Origin: Fortiea sp. LEGE XX443
Lineage (GTDB): Bacteria; Cyanobacteriota; Cyanobacteriia; Cyanobacteriales; Nostocaceae
Direction: 5' to 3'
NCBI RefSeq assembly: GCF_015206815.1
Contig: NZ_JADEXZ010000064.1
Coordinates: 1-34,204, forward strand
Length of the DNA stretch: 34,204 nt
Position 1 is the stretch's first letter. The number at the start of each line of letters is the position of its first letter. The translations under genes were made by a program, and so were the position numbers. A model generated the notes under the pieces. That model was not told the origin of the DNA, did no database searches, and saw nothing but the letters and a program-made list of their open reading frames with translations. This document shows, one piece after another, positions 15,631 to 23,985 of the stretch.

Positions 15631-17421
15631 ATGACGCTCCCAATTCGTAACGTCGCCATTATCGCCCACGTTGACCACGGCAAAACCACCTTGGTTGATG
15701 CACTCCTCAAACAGTCTGGCATTTTCCGAGAAGGTGAAGACGTTCCGGATTGCGTCATGGACTCAAACGCCCTCGAACGTGAGCGGGGAATTACAATTCT
15801 CTCTAAAAACACAGCAGTTCGCTACAAAGAGACGCTGATCAATATTGTTGATACTCCTGGACACGCTGACTTTGGTGGTGAAGTCGAGCGCGTACTCGGC
15901 ATGGTTGACGGATGTCTGCTAATTGTCGATGCTAATGAAGGCCCAATGCCTCAAACGCGCTTTGTATTAAAAAAAGCTTTGGAGAAAGGGTTGCGCCCTA
16001 TCGTTGTAATTAACAAAATTGATCGCGCCAAAGCTGACCCTCATGTTGCTGTTGATAAGGTTTTGGATCTGTTCTTGGAATTAGGCGCAGATGAAGACCA
16101 GTGTGATTTTACCTATCTGTTTGCCTCTGGTATGGGAGGTTATGCCAAAGAAAGCATGGAAGCAGAATCGGTAGATATGCAACCGCTGTTTAATGCAATT
16201 CTGCAACATGTTCCACCCCCAGTAGGCGATGTTAATAAGCCTCTGCAATTGCAAGTCACAACCCTAGATTATTCTGAATATCTGGGACGGATTGTTATTG
16301 GCAGAATTCACAACGGTACTATCCGGGCTGGACAACAAGCTGCTTTGATTACAGAAAACGGCACAATTGTCAAGTCCAAAATCAGCAAATTGATGGGCTT
16401 TGAAGGGTTGAAACGGGTGGAAATGGAAGAAGCCACCGCAGGTTATATTGTTGCCGTTGCTGGTTTCGCGGATGCTTACATTGGGGAAACAATCACTGAC
16501 CCCAATGAACCCCAAGCTTTACCACTAATTAAAGTGGATGAGCCTACCTTACAAATGACTTTCTGGGTAAATGATTCACCCTTTGCTGGTCAAGAAGGTA
16601 AGTTGGTGACATCAAGACAAGTGCGCGATCGCCTGTTCCGCGAATTAGAAACCAACGTTGCTTTGCGGGTTGAAGAAACCGATTCTCCCGATAAATTCCT
16701 GGTTTCCGGTCGTGGAGAATTGCACTTGGGGATCTTAATTGAAACCATGCGCCGGGAAGGCTTCGAGTTTCAGGTATCTCAGCCACAGGTAATTTACCGC
16801 GAAGTCAACGGACAACCTTGCGAACCTTACGAACTCTTGGTGTTAGACATCCCTGCTGATGCTGTTGGTAGCTGTATCGAACGCCTGGGACAACGCAAAG
16901 GCGAAATGCAAGATATGCAGCCAGGTAGTGGCGATCGCACCCAGCTAGAGTTCGTCATCCCCGCCCGTGGTTTGATTGGTTTCCGTGGTGAATTCATGCG
17001 GATGACCCGTGGTGAAGGTATCATGAACCACAGTTTCTTAGATTACCGTCAACTGAGTGGTGATATTGAAGCCCGTAACAAAGGTGTTTTAATCTCCTTT
17101 GAAGAAGGCGTTTCTACCTTCTACGCCATGAAGAACGCCGAAGATAGAGGATCTTTCTTTATCACTCCTGGTACTAAAGTTTACAGAGGCATGATTGTTG
17201 GTGAACACAACCGTCCTCAAGACTTAGAGTTGAATGTCTGCAAAACCAAGCAGTTAACCAACCACCGCGCCGCCGGTGGTGATGAATTAGTTCAGTTGCA
17301 AGCACCAATAGACATGAGTTTAGAGCGGGCTTTGGAGTACATCGGCCCCGATGAGTTGGTGGAAGTTACACCCCAATCTATTCGTCTACGGAAGATGTCG
17401 AAGAAATTGGCGAAACGGTAA
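15631..17421 (+). CDS. typA: Ribosome-associated GTPase TypA/BipA
   Basis: A 596-residue translational GTPase related to EF-G that binds the ribosome under stress and low temperature and aids 50S assembly. Seen: G1 AHVDHGKT (12-19), switch region [13 protein letters not shown]3 DTPGH (74-78), G4 NKID (128-131), then domain II, the [20 protein letters not shown] of domain III and the EF-G-like [17 protein letters not shown] and the TypA-specific C-terminal domain ([19 protein letters not shown]). Length and all motifs are complete. It is a single gene ended by its own terminator at 17452. Confidence 0.97.
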   Translation: MTLPIRNVAIIAHVDHGKTTLVDALLKQSGIFREGEDVPDCVMDSNALERERGITILSKNTAVRYKETLINIVDTPGHADFGGEVERVLGMVDGCLLIVDANEGPMPQTRFVLKKALEKGLRPIVVINKIDRAKADPHVAVDKVLDLFLELGADEDQCDFTYLFASGMGGYAKESMEAESVDMQPLFNAILQHVPPPVGDVNKPLQLQVTTLDYSEYLGRIVIGRIHNGTIRAGQQAALITENGTIVKSKISKLMGFEGLKRVEMEEATAGYIVAVAGFADAYIGETITDPNEPQALPLIKVDEPTLQMTFWVNDSPFAGQEGKLVTSRQVRDRLFRELETNVALRVEETDSPDKFLVSGRGELHLGILIETMRREGFEFQVSQPQVIYREVNGQPCEPYELLVLDIPADAVGSCIERLGQRKGEMQDMQPGSGDRTQLEFVIPARGLIGFRGEFMRMTRGEGIMNHSFLDYRQLSGDIEARNKGVLISFEEGVSTFYAMKNAEDRGSFFITPGTKVYRGMIVGEHNRPQDLELNVCKTKQLTNHRAAGGDELVQLQAPIDMSLERALEYIGPDELVEVTPQSIRLRKMSKKLAKR

Positions 17422-17451
17422 GTAAAGCAATAAGTCGACTTTAATTTATTT

Positions 17452-17478
17452 AAAAAGCTCGCTCACGCGGGCTTTTTT
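17452..17478 (+). terminator. Intrinsic terminator of typA
   Basis: AAAAGCTCGC (17453-17462), loop TCAC, GCGGGCTTTT (17467-17476), with a T run to 17478. One T-G wobble in the stem. It lies 31 bases after the typA stop. Confidence 0.85.
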
Positions 17479-17510
17479 GTTTTGTTATTTGGGGTGAGCA
17501 TCTCTGCTCG

Positions 17511-17539
17511 TTGTATGAAAAGTATCTCTCGGTTATACT
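17511..17539 (+). promoter_or_regulatory. Promoter of the zinc-ribbon/HEPN-like gene pair
   Basis: TTGTAT (17511-17516) and TATACT (17534-17539) are exactly 17 bases apart, 41 bases before the GTG start. With the typA terminator upstream, this makes the pair an independent unit. Confidence 0.6.
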
Positions 17540-17580
17540 AGCAATTCAAGTAATTAGAGAAACATTAGGAAGAGCAAACT

Positions 17581-18762
17581 GTGCCAAACTGCCCATATTG
17601 TGATTACTCAATTGATGAGGCATATAACTTTTGCGTTAGCTGTGAACGACAAGTAAATTGTCTAAAGTGTAATACTTATTTACTTAGAGATAAAAGCAAA
17701 TGCCTTAAGTGTGGCACTTTCATTGAAGCTCCTCAGCCTAATCCCACTCCTATGAATAATTTTTCTCTAGAAGAGGAACAATCAGACAATAATTACTCAA
17801 GGAAGGTAAATCTATCTTTCACTGATACTGCAATTGATAAGGTTGCATCTGTTCTAGGTGGTTATGTTCCCTTAACTCCTCTTAAAGTTGCTAAACCTAC
17901 CTCAGTTCGTGAACAGCAATCTCTCTTACCTCCTTTTCAGGCATTAGAAGAAGACAATAATACAAATGAATATACACAAGAACAAACAATTGATGCTACT
18001 GTTCAAAATTTATCAGAAGCCAATTCACCTTTAAACTACTTTGACCAAGATGGGCAAGGTTTTCTAGTTTCAAAAGCTCCTGATTACAAAGGTAAAAATA
18101 AAAAGCTTCAACAACAGAGATTTAGTCTACTTTACGTTTGGGCGTATAACATAGTCTTTGGCGAACCAGTTTTAAAAGAGCATATAAATAAAGCTGCTCA
18201 AGTCAATGGTATTTACGATAAAAATTACTCAAATTACCTCACTGATCTTGCAAATCGTTTCTTCATAAAGTCTGATGGAACTTTTAAAGTTAATCCTGGT
18301 GGGCAGACTGAAATCAAGAAAATTATTGCAGAAATGCAAGATTCAGATTTAAAAGGTGTTGAGTATTGGAATTCAACTCGCAAAAATTCTAGTAAAGGTT
18401 CTCGTAAGACAAAAGAAGATGCTCAACAAATTGACCAGTGGATTCAAATGCAATCAAGGTTTGACAGTTTTGATGTTAGAACATTAGACACTGCTGCGAA
18501 GTATGCTCTTCTTGCTTTATATGATATTACCAAAGAATTGAAGGTTCAGGATGCGGTGAAACAGGGATTAGCATACGACTATCTCGTTAAGAAATACAAA
18601 ACAGTTTCAGTAACTAAGGACAGTTTTTCAAAAGCTTTAGCTAATATAAAAGACTACGGTAAATATTTCAGTCGAACCTCTGAAGGTTTATATTATCTGA
18701 CACCTGATGCTGAAAGCTTTGTGGAGAGTTGGTTTATTCAGAGTAATTGTGAAAATCAATAG
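17581..18762 (+). CDS. Double zinc-ribbon, winged-helix protein of unknown function
   Basis: 393 residues; I do not recognise the family. Two near-identical zinc ribbons open it: C4-x2-C7-x10-C18-x2-C21 and C27-x2-C30-x10-C41-x2-C44. A low-complexity linker (about 50-165) follows. Two related winged-helix-like modules then appear: about 178-262 (LKEHINKAAQVNGIYDKNYS ... FFIKSDGTFKVNPGGQTEI) and about 310-390 (YDYLVKKYKTVSVTKDSFSK ... YFSRTSEGLYYLTPDAESF), with a basic KNSSKGSRKTKED stretch between them. The make-up suggests a nucleic-acid-binding sensor or regulator. GTG is the start, with AGGAAGAG about eight bases upstream. Only five bases separate it from the next gene, so they should act together. 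Confidence 0.75.
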   Translation: MPNCPYCDYSIDEAYNFCVSCERQVNCLKCNTYLLRDKSKCLKCGTFIEAPQPNPTPMNNFSLEEEQSDNNYSRKVNLSFTDTAIDKVASVLGGYVPLTPLKVAKPTSVREQQSLLPPFQALEEDNNTNEYTQEQTIDATVQNLSEANSPLNYFDQDGQGFLVSKAPDYKGKNKKLQQQRFSLLYVWAYNIVFGEPVLKEHINKAAQVNGIYDKNYSNYLTDLANRFFIKSDGTFKVNPGGQTEIKKIIAEMQDSDLKGVEYWNSTRKNSSKGSRKTKEDAQQIDQWIQMQSRFDSFDVRTLDTAAKYALLALYDITKELKVQDAVKQGLAYDYLVKKYKTVSVTKDSFSKALANIKDYGKYFSRTSEGLYYLTPDAESFVESWFIQSNCENQ

Positions 18763-18767
18763 GAATC

Positions 18768-19541
18768 ATGAGTGTTCAAAGATCCCAAATTGAAGGAGCT
18801 TTATCTACGAAGCTACCTAAAGATGTTATTGTTGCATTGCTTGATGAATATCAAAATATAAAACAACAGTTTTTCTTGAGAAAGTTTCAACCATCTGAAT
18901 TAAATGCTGCTCGTTTCAGTGAGTGTATTTTAAGGATAATTGAGTTTTTGGACACAGGTAACTATACAGCATTTGGAAAACAGTTAGATACTCAAAAAAT
19001 AATAAATCGTGTTAGCAGTAATACAACCTTACCTGAAGGAATTCGGTTTTTTATTCCTCAGCTTACAAGGGTGCTTCTTGATATTAGAAACAAGAGAAAT
19101 GTAGCTCATGTTGGTGGAGAAGTCAATCCAAACTACTCTGATTCCTTGTTTGTATCACATTCCGCAGATTGGATTTTAATTGAAATAATACGCAACTATC
19201 ATATCAACAGTATTGATGAAGCGAGAAAAATTGTTGCAAGTATCAATGAGACAAAAATGCCTGTCATAGTAGAAGTTGGAAGCTTTGTAAGAGTGCAAAA
19301 TACAAAACTGAAAACTGATCAAAAAACTTTACTTATCCTATACTACAAGCAGCCAGATAAAGTTAATGATGCAGATTTAATAAAATGGATTAAATACACT
19401 AATGCCAGTAGGTATCGGGCAGAAATATTGAGAACATTAGATGATGAAGCGCTTATACATTATGAAAATAGTTTTTGTGTAATTCTCCCTAAAGGTATTG
19501 CTTATGTTGAGAAGAACATCAGTCCCGAACTCATTGTGTGA
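18768..19541 (+). CDS. HEPN-like and winged-helix protein of unknown function
   Basis: 257 residues; not a family I can name. The N-terminal 150 residues are helical and contain LLDIRNKRNVAHVGGEV (about 107-123): R-N-x-x-x-x-A-H followed by Gly matches the Rx4-6H motif of HEPN ribonucleases, also common in abortive-infection proteins. The C-terminal 75 residues (KTLLILYYKQPDKVNDADLI ... RAEILRTLDDEALIHYENSF) look like a winged-helix domain. Together with the zinc-ribbon partner five bases upstream it could be an RNase effector with a nucleic-acid sensor. HEPN folds without RNase activity also exist, so the activity is an inference. Codon use is AT-rich like its partner and unlike typA. Confidence 0.65.
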   Translation: MSVQRSQIEGALSTKLPKDVIVALLDEYQNIKQQFFLRKFQPSELNAARFSECILRIIEFLDTGNYTAFGKQLDTQKIINRVSSNTTLPEGIRFFIPQLTRVLLDIRNKRNVAHVGGEVNPNYSDSLFVSHSADWILIEIIRNYHINSIDEARKIVASINETKMPVIVEVGSFVRVQNTKLKTDQKTLLILYYKQPDKVNDADLIKWIKYTNASRYRAEILRTLDDEALIHYENSFCVILPKGIAYVEKNISPELIV

Positions 19542-19560
19542 ATTATAGTAATATCAAGCT

Positions 19561-19738
19561 ATGACGATTAGCGATCGCTATACAGAAATACCTCTGGATT
19601 ACGAAATATATTGACAAGGGAGTTGATCTGGAAAGACTAGAGGATGATACAGTCTCAGCACTGATTAGTAGCTTGAAGCGTCATGGTGTTAGCGATGAAG
19701 TTATCCATGAAGCCCTCAGCGAAGTTACGCAAAGATAG
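19561..19738 (+). pseudogene. Small frameshifted ORF, family unknown
   Basis: ATG 19561 opens MTISDRYTEIPLDYEIY and meets TGA at 19612. A one-base shift continues as YIDKGVDLERLEDDTVSALI then SSLKRHGVSDEVIHEALSEV and stops at 19738. The two parts join at a Y-rich seam, as expected for a single-base loss. About 60 residues, acidic and helical, of a size seen in antitoxins or small regulators; I cannot name it. The second frame alone has no start codon. Confidence 0.45.
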
Positions 19739-19947
19739 TTCGATGGCGATCGCGTTCAACAACTCACACGAAAGAAAGACTAGAACAATTTTGATCTCAA
19801 AATACCAGTGGTTCCAATAAATTATCTGATTCCGTTTCTGACTAAAAATATACAAAGAAGATTTGATGATCAAATCATTTCTGTAAGAATCAATAAAATG
19901 TGGTTAAGTAGTATTCTCAATTCATTTGAATGAGAAAAAATCTAAAA
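19739..19947. other. Non-coding filler between gene remnants
   Basis: AT-rich, one HIP1 site at its start, no convincing ORF in any frame. Probably eroded sequence from the same insertion that left the transposase fragment. Confidence 0.3.
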
Positions 19948-20093
19948 ATGAAGCTACCACCAAAAATCCAATTGTGGATCATTTTATAGATTTAGAAGAC
20001 AAGAGGGTTGAATGCACAAAAAAGTATAAGTTAATTGATATAGTTACTATTGCGATTTGTGCAGCCGTATCGATACACTACAAAATGATATGA
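19948..20093 (+). pseudogene. N-terminal fragment of an ISAs1-family transposase
   Basis: ATG 19948 gives MKLPPKIQLW and then a frame change leads to DHFIDLEDKRVECTKKYKLI then DIVTIAICAAV, the N-terminal DDE_Tnp_1-associated domain of ISAs1-type transposases (pattern HF-x-DL-x-DPR-x-x-RTKKH-x-LIDI). It then diverges and stops at 20093. The catalytic DDE domain is missing, and so are clear inverted repeats. A dead IS remnant marking past transposition next to the two-gene unit. Confidence 0.75.
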
Positions 20094-20132
20094 TTTGTCA
20101 ATCTTTAGGGAAAGCCGCACTTAAAATTTAAT

Positions 20133-20166
20133 AAAGCCTCTCCTAAAAAGTTTAAGAGAGGTTTTT
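20133..20166. terminator. Bidirectional intrinsic terminator
   Basis: CCTCTC (20137-20142) pairs with GAGAGG (20156-20161), extended by A/T pairs on both flanks; TTTTT follows on the plus strand and a U-rich CTTTATT on the minus strand. It lies 46 bases beyond the stop of the minus-strand gene at 20212. Confidence 0.65.
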
Positions 20167-20211
20167 GATGGAGTTTTATTGATAAAAGAATCGGCGAGTC
20201 AGAGTTACGTA

Positions 20212-20619
20212 CTAAATTATTCCTGGGCCTCTACCGCGTTTGTCATTCTTTTCGGTTAACTCACCTTCTTTATCTTCGTTCACTTCTCGAAGTTCCTCCA
20301 TGCGTTGTGCGCTATCTTCTGCTACTTCTTCCCGTGCATCACCAGGGACTTCATAGTACATTTCTGGTTCCACTGCATAGTTGTTTAACAAACCTTCTTT
20401 GTCTACTGTATAACCGTCGGTGGTGTGTATACTTTCTGCATCAGTTTGGTCGTCAGTGGGAGCGCTTGCTTCTCTTTCTTCTGTAGGTAATGTTTTATAT
20501 AATTCTCCCTCTCTTTTTTTACGAGCAGCAGTTTCAGCAGGAATAATGCCTCTATCGTAGGTATCTACTTCTGCTCTTTCAGATGAATCTACTGCTTTGT
20601 TAAATTTTTCATTAGCCAT
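20212..20619 (-). CDS. Acidic, disordered hypothetical protein
   Basis: 135 residues, very hydrophilic (rich in E, D, K and T), without Cys, Trp or hydrophobic core, hence probably disordered. Recognisable parts: DTYDRGIIPAETAARKKREG, LPTEEREASAPTDDQTDAES and the Gly-rich end KRGRGPGII. It resembles the hydrophilic stress proteins that accumulate in desiccating cyanobacteria in composition only. It heads no operon; its neighbours upstream are the CAAD and BON proteins on the same strand, which also suit stress. AGGA lies about nine bases before ATG 20619. Function unknown. Confidence 0.65.
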   Translation of the reverse strand: MANEKFNKAVDSSERAEVDTYDRGIIPAETAARKKREGELYKTLPTEEREASAPTDDQTDAESIHTTDGYTVDKEGLLNNYAVEPEMYYEVPGDAREEVAEDSAQRMEELREVNEDKEGELTEKNDKRGRGPGII

Positions 20620-20802
20620 AATTCATGTCCTCGAACTTAAAGAAAAGTATTTTCTTGAATAGCTTCGAGAACTAGATTAGGCTGTTGAAGATCATAATAC
20701 TACTATCTGGAGAATAGATTTAAATCCCAAAAAATCAATTATTTATATGCCTTTCGATGTATTTATAGCAGGTAATAGGGAACAGGTGATAGGTGACAGA
20801 GT

Positions 20803-20839
20803 TAAAAGACACCCAACTTCTTTGAGAAGTCGGGTATCT
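20803..20839 (-). terminator. Intrinsic terminator of the CAAD gene
   Basis: Arms 20807-20821 and 20825-20839 (15 bases each). On the plus strand two pairs are C-A or A-C mismatches; in minus-strand RNA both become U-G wobbles, and UUUU follows the stem. The structure is therefore built for minus-strand transcripts, 43 bases after the CAAD stop. Confidence 0.8.
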
Positions 20840-20882
20840 GAGTAGTCGAAATTTTCACAAATCAAACAAGATTGCTATATTA

Positions 20883-21320
20883 TCAAGCATCTTCTCCTAA
20901 AGTTTGTATTTTAAAAGAGCGAATCTCTGCTAATACTTCTTGGCGAGTCGAGGCTTGAAGAAGATAACGGAAAACAAACCAAGTAGAGTAAATAATTCCA
21001 ATCAACTCTAAAGCTGGCTCTAAGATTGGAATATCATTAATCGCATCCAGTATTGCTACTACAACTTTAAGTGTAACAATAGCTGCTAGAACTAAAGCAA
21101 GGGTAATTAAAGGTAGTTTGTATGCTTCCCAAAACTTATTTAAATAATAGGGCAGCTGATCTACAAACTGAGATATTTTTCGATTAATTTGCTGCCATTG
21201 AGTTTCAGGCTCACTAGCTGGTGGCAGCTTGGGTAAGTTTTCAGTATCTACACCTTCAAGGGCAACTGGATTAGTTGAAGATGTCTCATTTACAGATTCT
21301 AGTTGTTGTTCGAGTGCCAT
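20883..21320 (-). CDS. CAAD-domain thylakoid membrane protein (CurT-like)
   Basis: 145 residues. Residues 1-40 are acidic and loose, 42-66 form an amphipathic helix (WQQINRKISQFVDQLPYYLN), 70-91 and 100-121 are two membrane helices (LPLITLALVLAAIVTLKVVV and ALELIGIIYSTWFVFRYLLQ), and a short amphipathic tail follows (TRQEVLAEIRSFKIQTL). This is the CAAD domain, shared with CURT1/CurT proteins that bend thylakoid membranes and also found fused to some cyanobacterial aminoacyl-tRNA synthetases. As a stand-alone it fits a thylakoid-shaping protein. ATG 21320 is the only sensible start; a minus-strand terminator follows the gene. Confidence 0.85.
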   Translation of the reverse strand: MALEQQLESVNETSSTNPVALEGVDTENLPKLPPASEPETQWQQINRKISQFVDQLPYYLNKFWEAYKLPLITLALVLAAIVTLKVVVAILDAINDIPILEPALELIGIIYSTWFVFRYLLQASTRQEVLAEIRSFKIQTLGEDA

Positions 21321-21390
21321 ATTTTTAGAATTGTACTAATCACAAAAATTTTACTAAGAAAGGCACAAAAAAACAAAATGTCGGGCTGCA

Positions 21391-21424
21391 TCAGGGGTCA
21401 GTTTTATTCAATACTGACCCCTGA
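21391..21424. terminator. Hairpin downstream of the BON gene
   Basis: TCAGGGGTCAGT (21391-21402) pairs perfectly with ACTGACCCCTGA (21413-21424) over a 10-base loop. It lies 73 bases past the BON gene stop on the minus strand; the T-rich part follows only after about ten more bases, so it may be a processing or dispersed element instead. Confidence 0.45.
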
Positions 21425-21496
21425 ATACTATCATAATAACGTTTTTACGTTTACTTATGCCCGTCTATTAATTTAGATTTGTTGTTAACCCTACTA

Positions 21497-21955
21497 CTAT
21501 TGTGGTGGAGCTACAACTGCTTTGTTAACTACGTTCTTAACACCTTTAATTTCCTGTGCTAAAGGCTGAATTTTACTCAGTTGATCCTGATTATTTACAG
21601 TTCCGTTGACAGTGACTGTACCTTGTTCGTCAGCAGCAACTGTTAGCTGACCACCGGGTATATTGGCTTCTAATTTAGAGCGAACTTCACTGGCGAGGTC
21701 AGCTTCTGCTCTTTGTGCATCACCACCGGTAAGATTATTCCGCTCTTCACGAGCGCGAATGTCTTGATTGAGTTGTCTTCTGCGAAGTTCACTCTGAGCG
21801 TCTTCTTTTGCTTCTTGAGTTGTCTGTGCAGCAGGTGATGCGGGATTTTGATTAACTGTGTCTGGTGCTGACTGGGTGGTTCTAGAAGGATCATTACAAG
21901 CAGCAGCACCAAGAAGTAGTAAGCCACTAATAAAGAAGGGAGCTAGTTTTTTCAT
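21497..21955 (-). CDS. BON-domain lipoprotein
   Basis: 152 residues. MKKLAPFFISGLLLLGAAAC is a lipoprotein signal with Cys20 as the likely lipidated residue. A Gln/Ser/Glu-rich linker follows, then residues about 80-150 (DLASEVRSKLEANIPGGQLT, VTVNGTVNNQDQLSKIQPLA, KGVKNVVNKAVV) form a BON domain, a small alpha/beta fold of periplasmic proteins thought to bind phospholipid or other envelope components. The frame is open to 22060, but that part comes from a palindromic repeat and the lipoprotein signal fixes the start at ATG 21955. It is transcribed with, or just after, the stress protein upstream. Confidence 0.85.
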   Translation of the reverse strand: MKKLAPFFISGLLLLGAAACNDPSRTTQSAPDTVNQNPASPAAQTTQEAKEDAQSELRRRQLNQDIRAREERNNLTGGDAQRAEADLASEVRSKLEANIPGGQLTVAADEQGTVTVNGTVNNQDQLSKIQPLAQEIKGVKNVVNKAVVAPPQ

Positions 21956-22001
21956 TTGTCTCGCTAATGATAGATTAATTTGACACGAAGGATTTTTGCG
22001 T

Positions 22002-22037
22002 GGCGATCGCCTATGGCAGGCGCTTCCGCGCCATTGC
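22002..22037. repeat. Palindromic dispersed repeat in the BON leader
   Basis: GGCGATCGCC, then TATGGCAGGCGCTTCCGCGCC and ATTGC. GC-rich block in an AT-rich leader, built on a HIP1 site; ATGGC... and ...GCCAT can fold back. It produces a false upstream extension of the BON reading frame. Confidence 0.6.
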
Positions 22038-22088
22038 ACCCATAATTTAATTGCAGACAAGACATTTAGGATTTACAACTAACTTTGG

Positions 22089-23675
22089 TTAGAGTGTTTC
22101 ATCCCGACGGTCAACAATGGTCACGGTAGGATCTTCACGATCGCCTGTCACAGGATAATTAGTGCGACCACTTTCTATAACTGGGGTTTCTTGGTGTCTT
22201 GTCCAGTTCAAACCACGATGGGATTCTGTATCGACATCAGTCGCGTCAAAGATGCCAAAGTCTTGAATACCACGACGTTTGAGGATGGTTTGAGCGTGTT
22301 GGATTTCCGCTTCTGTACCATCAACCATAACTAAATAGTCGCCGCGTTGGAAGCGATCGCTATAAAGCCTAGCGAGGTCTTCAGGAACACCTACACCAAC
22401 TAGTGCGCCAACTAAACCACCTGCGGCTGCACCAATCGCACCACCAGCCAAAGTTGTGGCTAAAGCCGTTGCTACTGCACCACCAGCAATCACAGGGCCA
22501 ACTCCAGGAATTGCTAACGCACCCAAACCCACTAATAAACCACCTAAACCACCTAATGCGCCGCCTGTAGCTGCTCCGGTTTTTGCACCTTCATCAGATT
22601 GATTACCAACACCAGCAACACCATGTCCATTTGTGTCTTTAGCAATCAGAGAAACTCGATTCATCGGAAAGCCAGCATCGCGGAGTTCATTAAGTGCTGC
22701 TTCTGCATCTCGACGATGGGAAAATGCACCGACTGCGCGGCGGTTTTTGTGTATGGGTGTAGTACCGTGGCTATGTGAGTCGAAAACTTGCCACTGTTGA
22801 ATTTTATGCTGATTGAGAATTGAGGTAGCACGATTGATTTCGTTATCTGTGCCACTCACCGCAACGATATAATCGCCGTGATTAATCCGCTCGTTATAAA
22901 AACGTGTGCGCTCATCTGGTAATCCATAACGTACTGCATCGAGGCGATCGCTAAAATTCACCCCTCTTAACGCATCTCTGTTTACAGATTCACGATGAAT
23001 TAAAGAAATTTGGCCTAGAGGAAAACCTGCAACTCGTAAATCGTTAATGGCTGCTTCTGCATCTTGGCGCAGATTAAAGTAACCTACAGCATGTTTGGTA
23101 GCAACAACGTCTTGATGAACGGTATGAGCATCGGGATGATTGTAAATACCATACTCTTCAATTCCGCGCCGATGCAGGATGGCTTCTGCTCTGGCGATTT
23201 CTTCATCCGTACCATCTACGATTACTAAATAGCCACCGCTTTGTACGCGTTCGTTATAAACTCTGGCACGTTCTTCAGGGATTCCCAAACCAATCAATGC
23301 ACCAAGTAAGCCACCAGCTACTGCACCAATACCCGCACCCGCTAAAGTTGTGGCGATCGCCGTTGCTGTTGCTCCAGCCAACATAATCGGCCCAATACCA
23401 GGAATTGCCAAAGTGCCAAGACCGACTAATAAGCCAGTTAAACCACCTAAAGCACCACCTGTAGCTGCACCAACGGCGGCTCCTTCGTCAGATTTGTCGC
23501 CAACGCGATCGCTTACTTGAGTACCGGCAATATTATCTTTACCGTCTGCATCTCTGGCAATCACAGAAACTCTATCCATTGGAAAGCCAGAATTTTTCAA
23601 TTCATGTAGTGCTTCTTCGGCGTTCCTACGATTAGGAAATACTCCTACAGCACGTCTTTGTACACCAACAACCAT
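22089..23675 (-). CDS. Three-module general stress protein (YflT-like)
   Basis: 528 residues built from three copies of one module. Each starts with a YflT-type alpha/beta domain (RRAVGVFPNRRNAEEALHEL, HAVGYFNLRQDAEAAINDL, RRAVGAFSHRRDAEAALNEL), followed by (N)SGFPMDRVSVIARD-like text, and ends with YLVIVDGTDEEIARAEAIL-like text and a RRGI motif. Modules 1 (about 7-185) and 3 (about 312-480) contain long Gly/Ala-rich hydrophobic stretches (GGALGGLTGLLVGLGTLAIP) able to form membrane helices; module 2 lacks them. ATG 23675 is preserved because AGGAG lies eight bases upstream; the frame reaches TTG 23693. Such proteins are induced by heat, salt or drying; their chemistry is unknown. Confidence 0.82.
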   Translation of the reverse strand: MVVGVQRRAVGVFPNRRNAEEALHELKNSGFPMDRVSVIARDADGKDNIAGTQVSDRVGDKSDEGAAVGAATGGALGGLTGLLVGLGTLAIPGIGPIMLAGATATAIATTLAGAGIGAVAGGLLGALIGLGIPEERARVYNERVQSGGYLVIVDGTDEEIARAEAILHRRGIEEYGIYNHPDAHTVHQDVVATKHAVGYFNLRQDAEAAINDLRVAGFPLGQISLIHRESVNRDALRGVNFSDRLDAVRYGLPDERTRFYNERINHGDYIVAVSGTDNEINRATSILNQHKIQQWQVFDSHSHGTTPIHKNRRAVGAFSHRRDAEAALNELRDAGFPMNRVSLIAKDTNGHGVAGVGNQSDEGAKTGAATGGALGGLGGLLVGLGALAIPGVGPVIAGGAVATALATTLAGGAIGAAAGGLVGALVGVGVPEDLARLYSDRFQRGDYLVMVDGTEAEIQHAQTILKRRGIQDFGIFDATDVDTESHRGLNWTRHQETPVIESGRTNYPVTGDREDPTVTIVDRRDETL

Positions 23676-23787
23676 TCCAACTTCTCCTATCAATTAAAAG
23701 CTTGTGATTACAAATTTATTGAGTTCAATAACTCTATTCGTATCTTTTTTTGATAAGATTTGCCTCAATCTGTCGGAATAAGTTGAT

Positions 23788-23817
23788 TATCTGTCAACAG
23801 ATATAGCTATCTGTATA
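23788..23817. promoter_or_regulatory. Palindromic operator candidate for the stress gene
   Basis: TATCTGTCAACAGATA (23788-23803) is a perfect 7-2-7 inverted repeat; a third half site, TATCTGT, follows at 23808-23814. It lies 113 bases before the ATG of the stress protein. The rest of 23676-23920 is AT-rich and without a gene. The regulator is unknown. Confidence 0.45.
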
Positions 23818-23920
23818 AAAAATTAGCCTAGCCCTATTTTTAAGACAATAAATCTGTTTTTTTATCTAATATTTCTCTAATTAAATTATGGATAAAAAAT
23901 ATATAAGAATATAAAATGTA

Positions 23921-23958
23921 AATATCCCCGATTTCTTCAAGAAATCGGGGATATTTTT
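23921..23958 (-). terminator. Terminator of the acsF-type gene
   Basis: A perfect 17-bp inverted repeat: AATATCCCCGATTTCTT (23921-23937) and its complement (23939-23955), with one base between. It lies 31 bases past the stop of the minus-strand cyclase gene. T-rich sequence flanks both sides, so it may also stop plus-strand transcripts. The CCCCGATTTCTT core is a frequent cyanobacterial hairpin. Confidence 0.8.
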
Positions 23959-23985
23959 GTTCAAATAATCAGTTTCCAAAACCAA

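Noticed and set aside
21956-22060. N-terminal extension of the BON lipoprotein
   Set aside because: Encoded by a palindromic repeat and would bury the lipoprotein signal.
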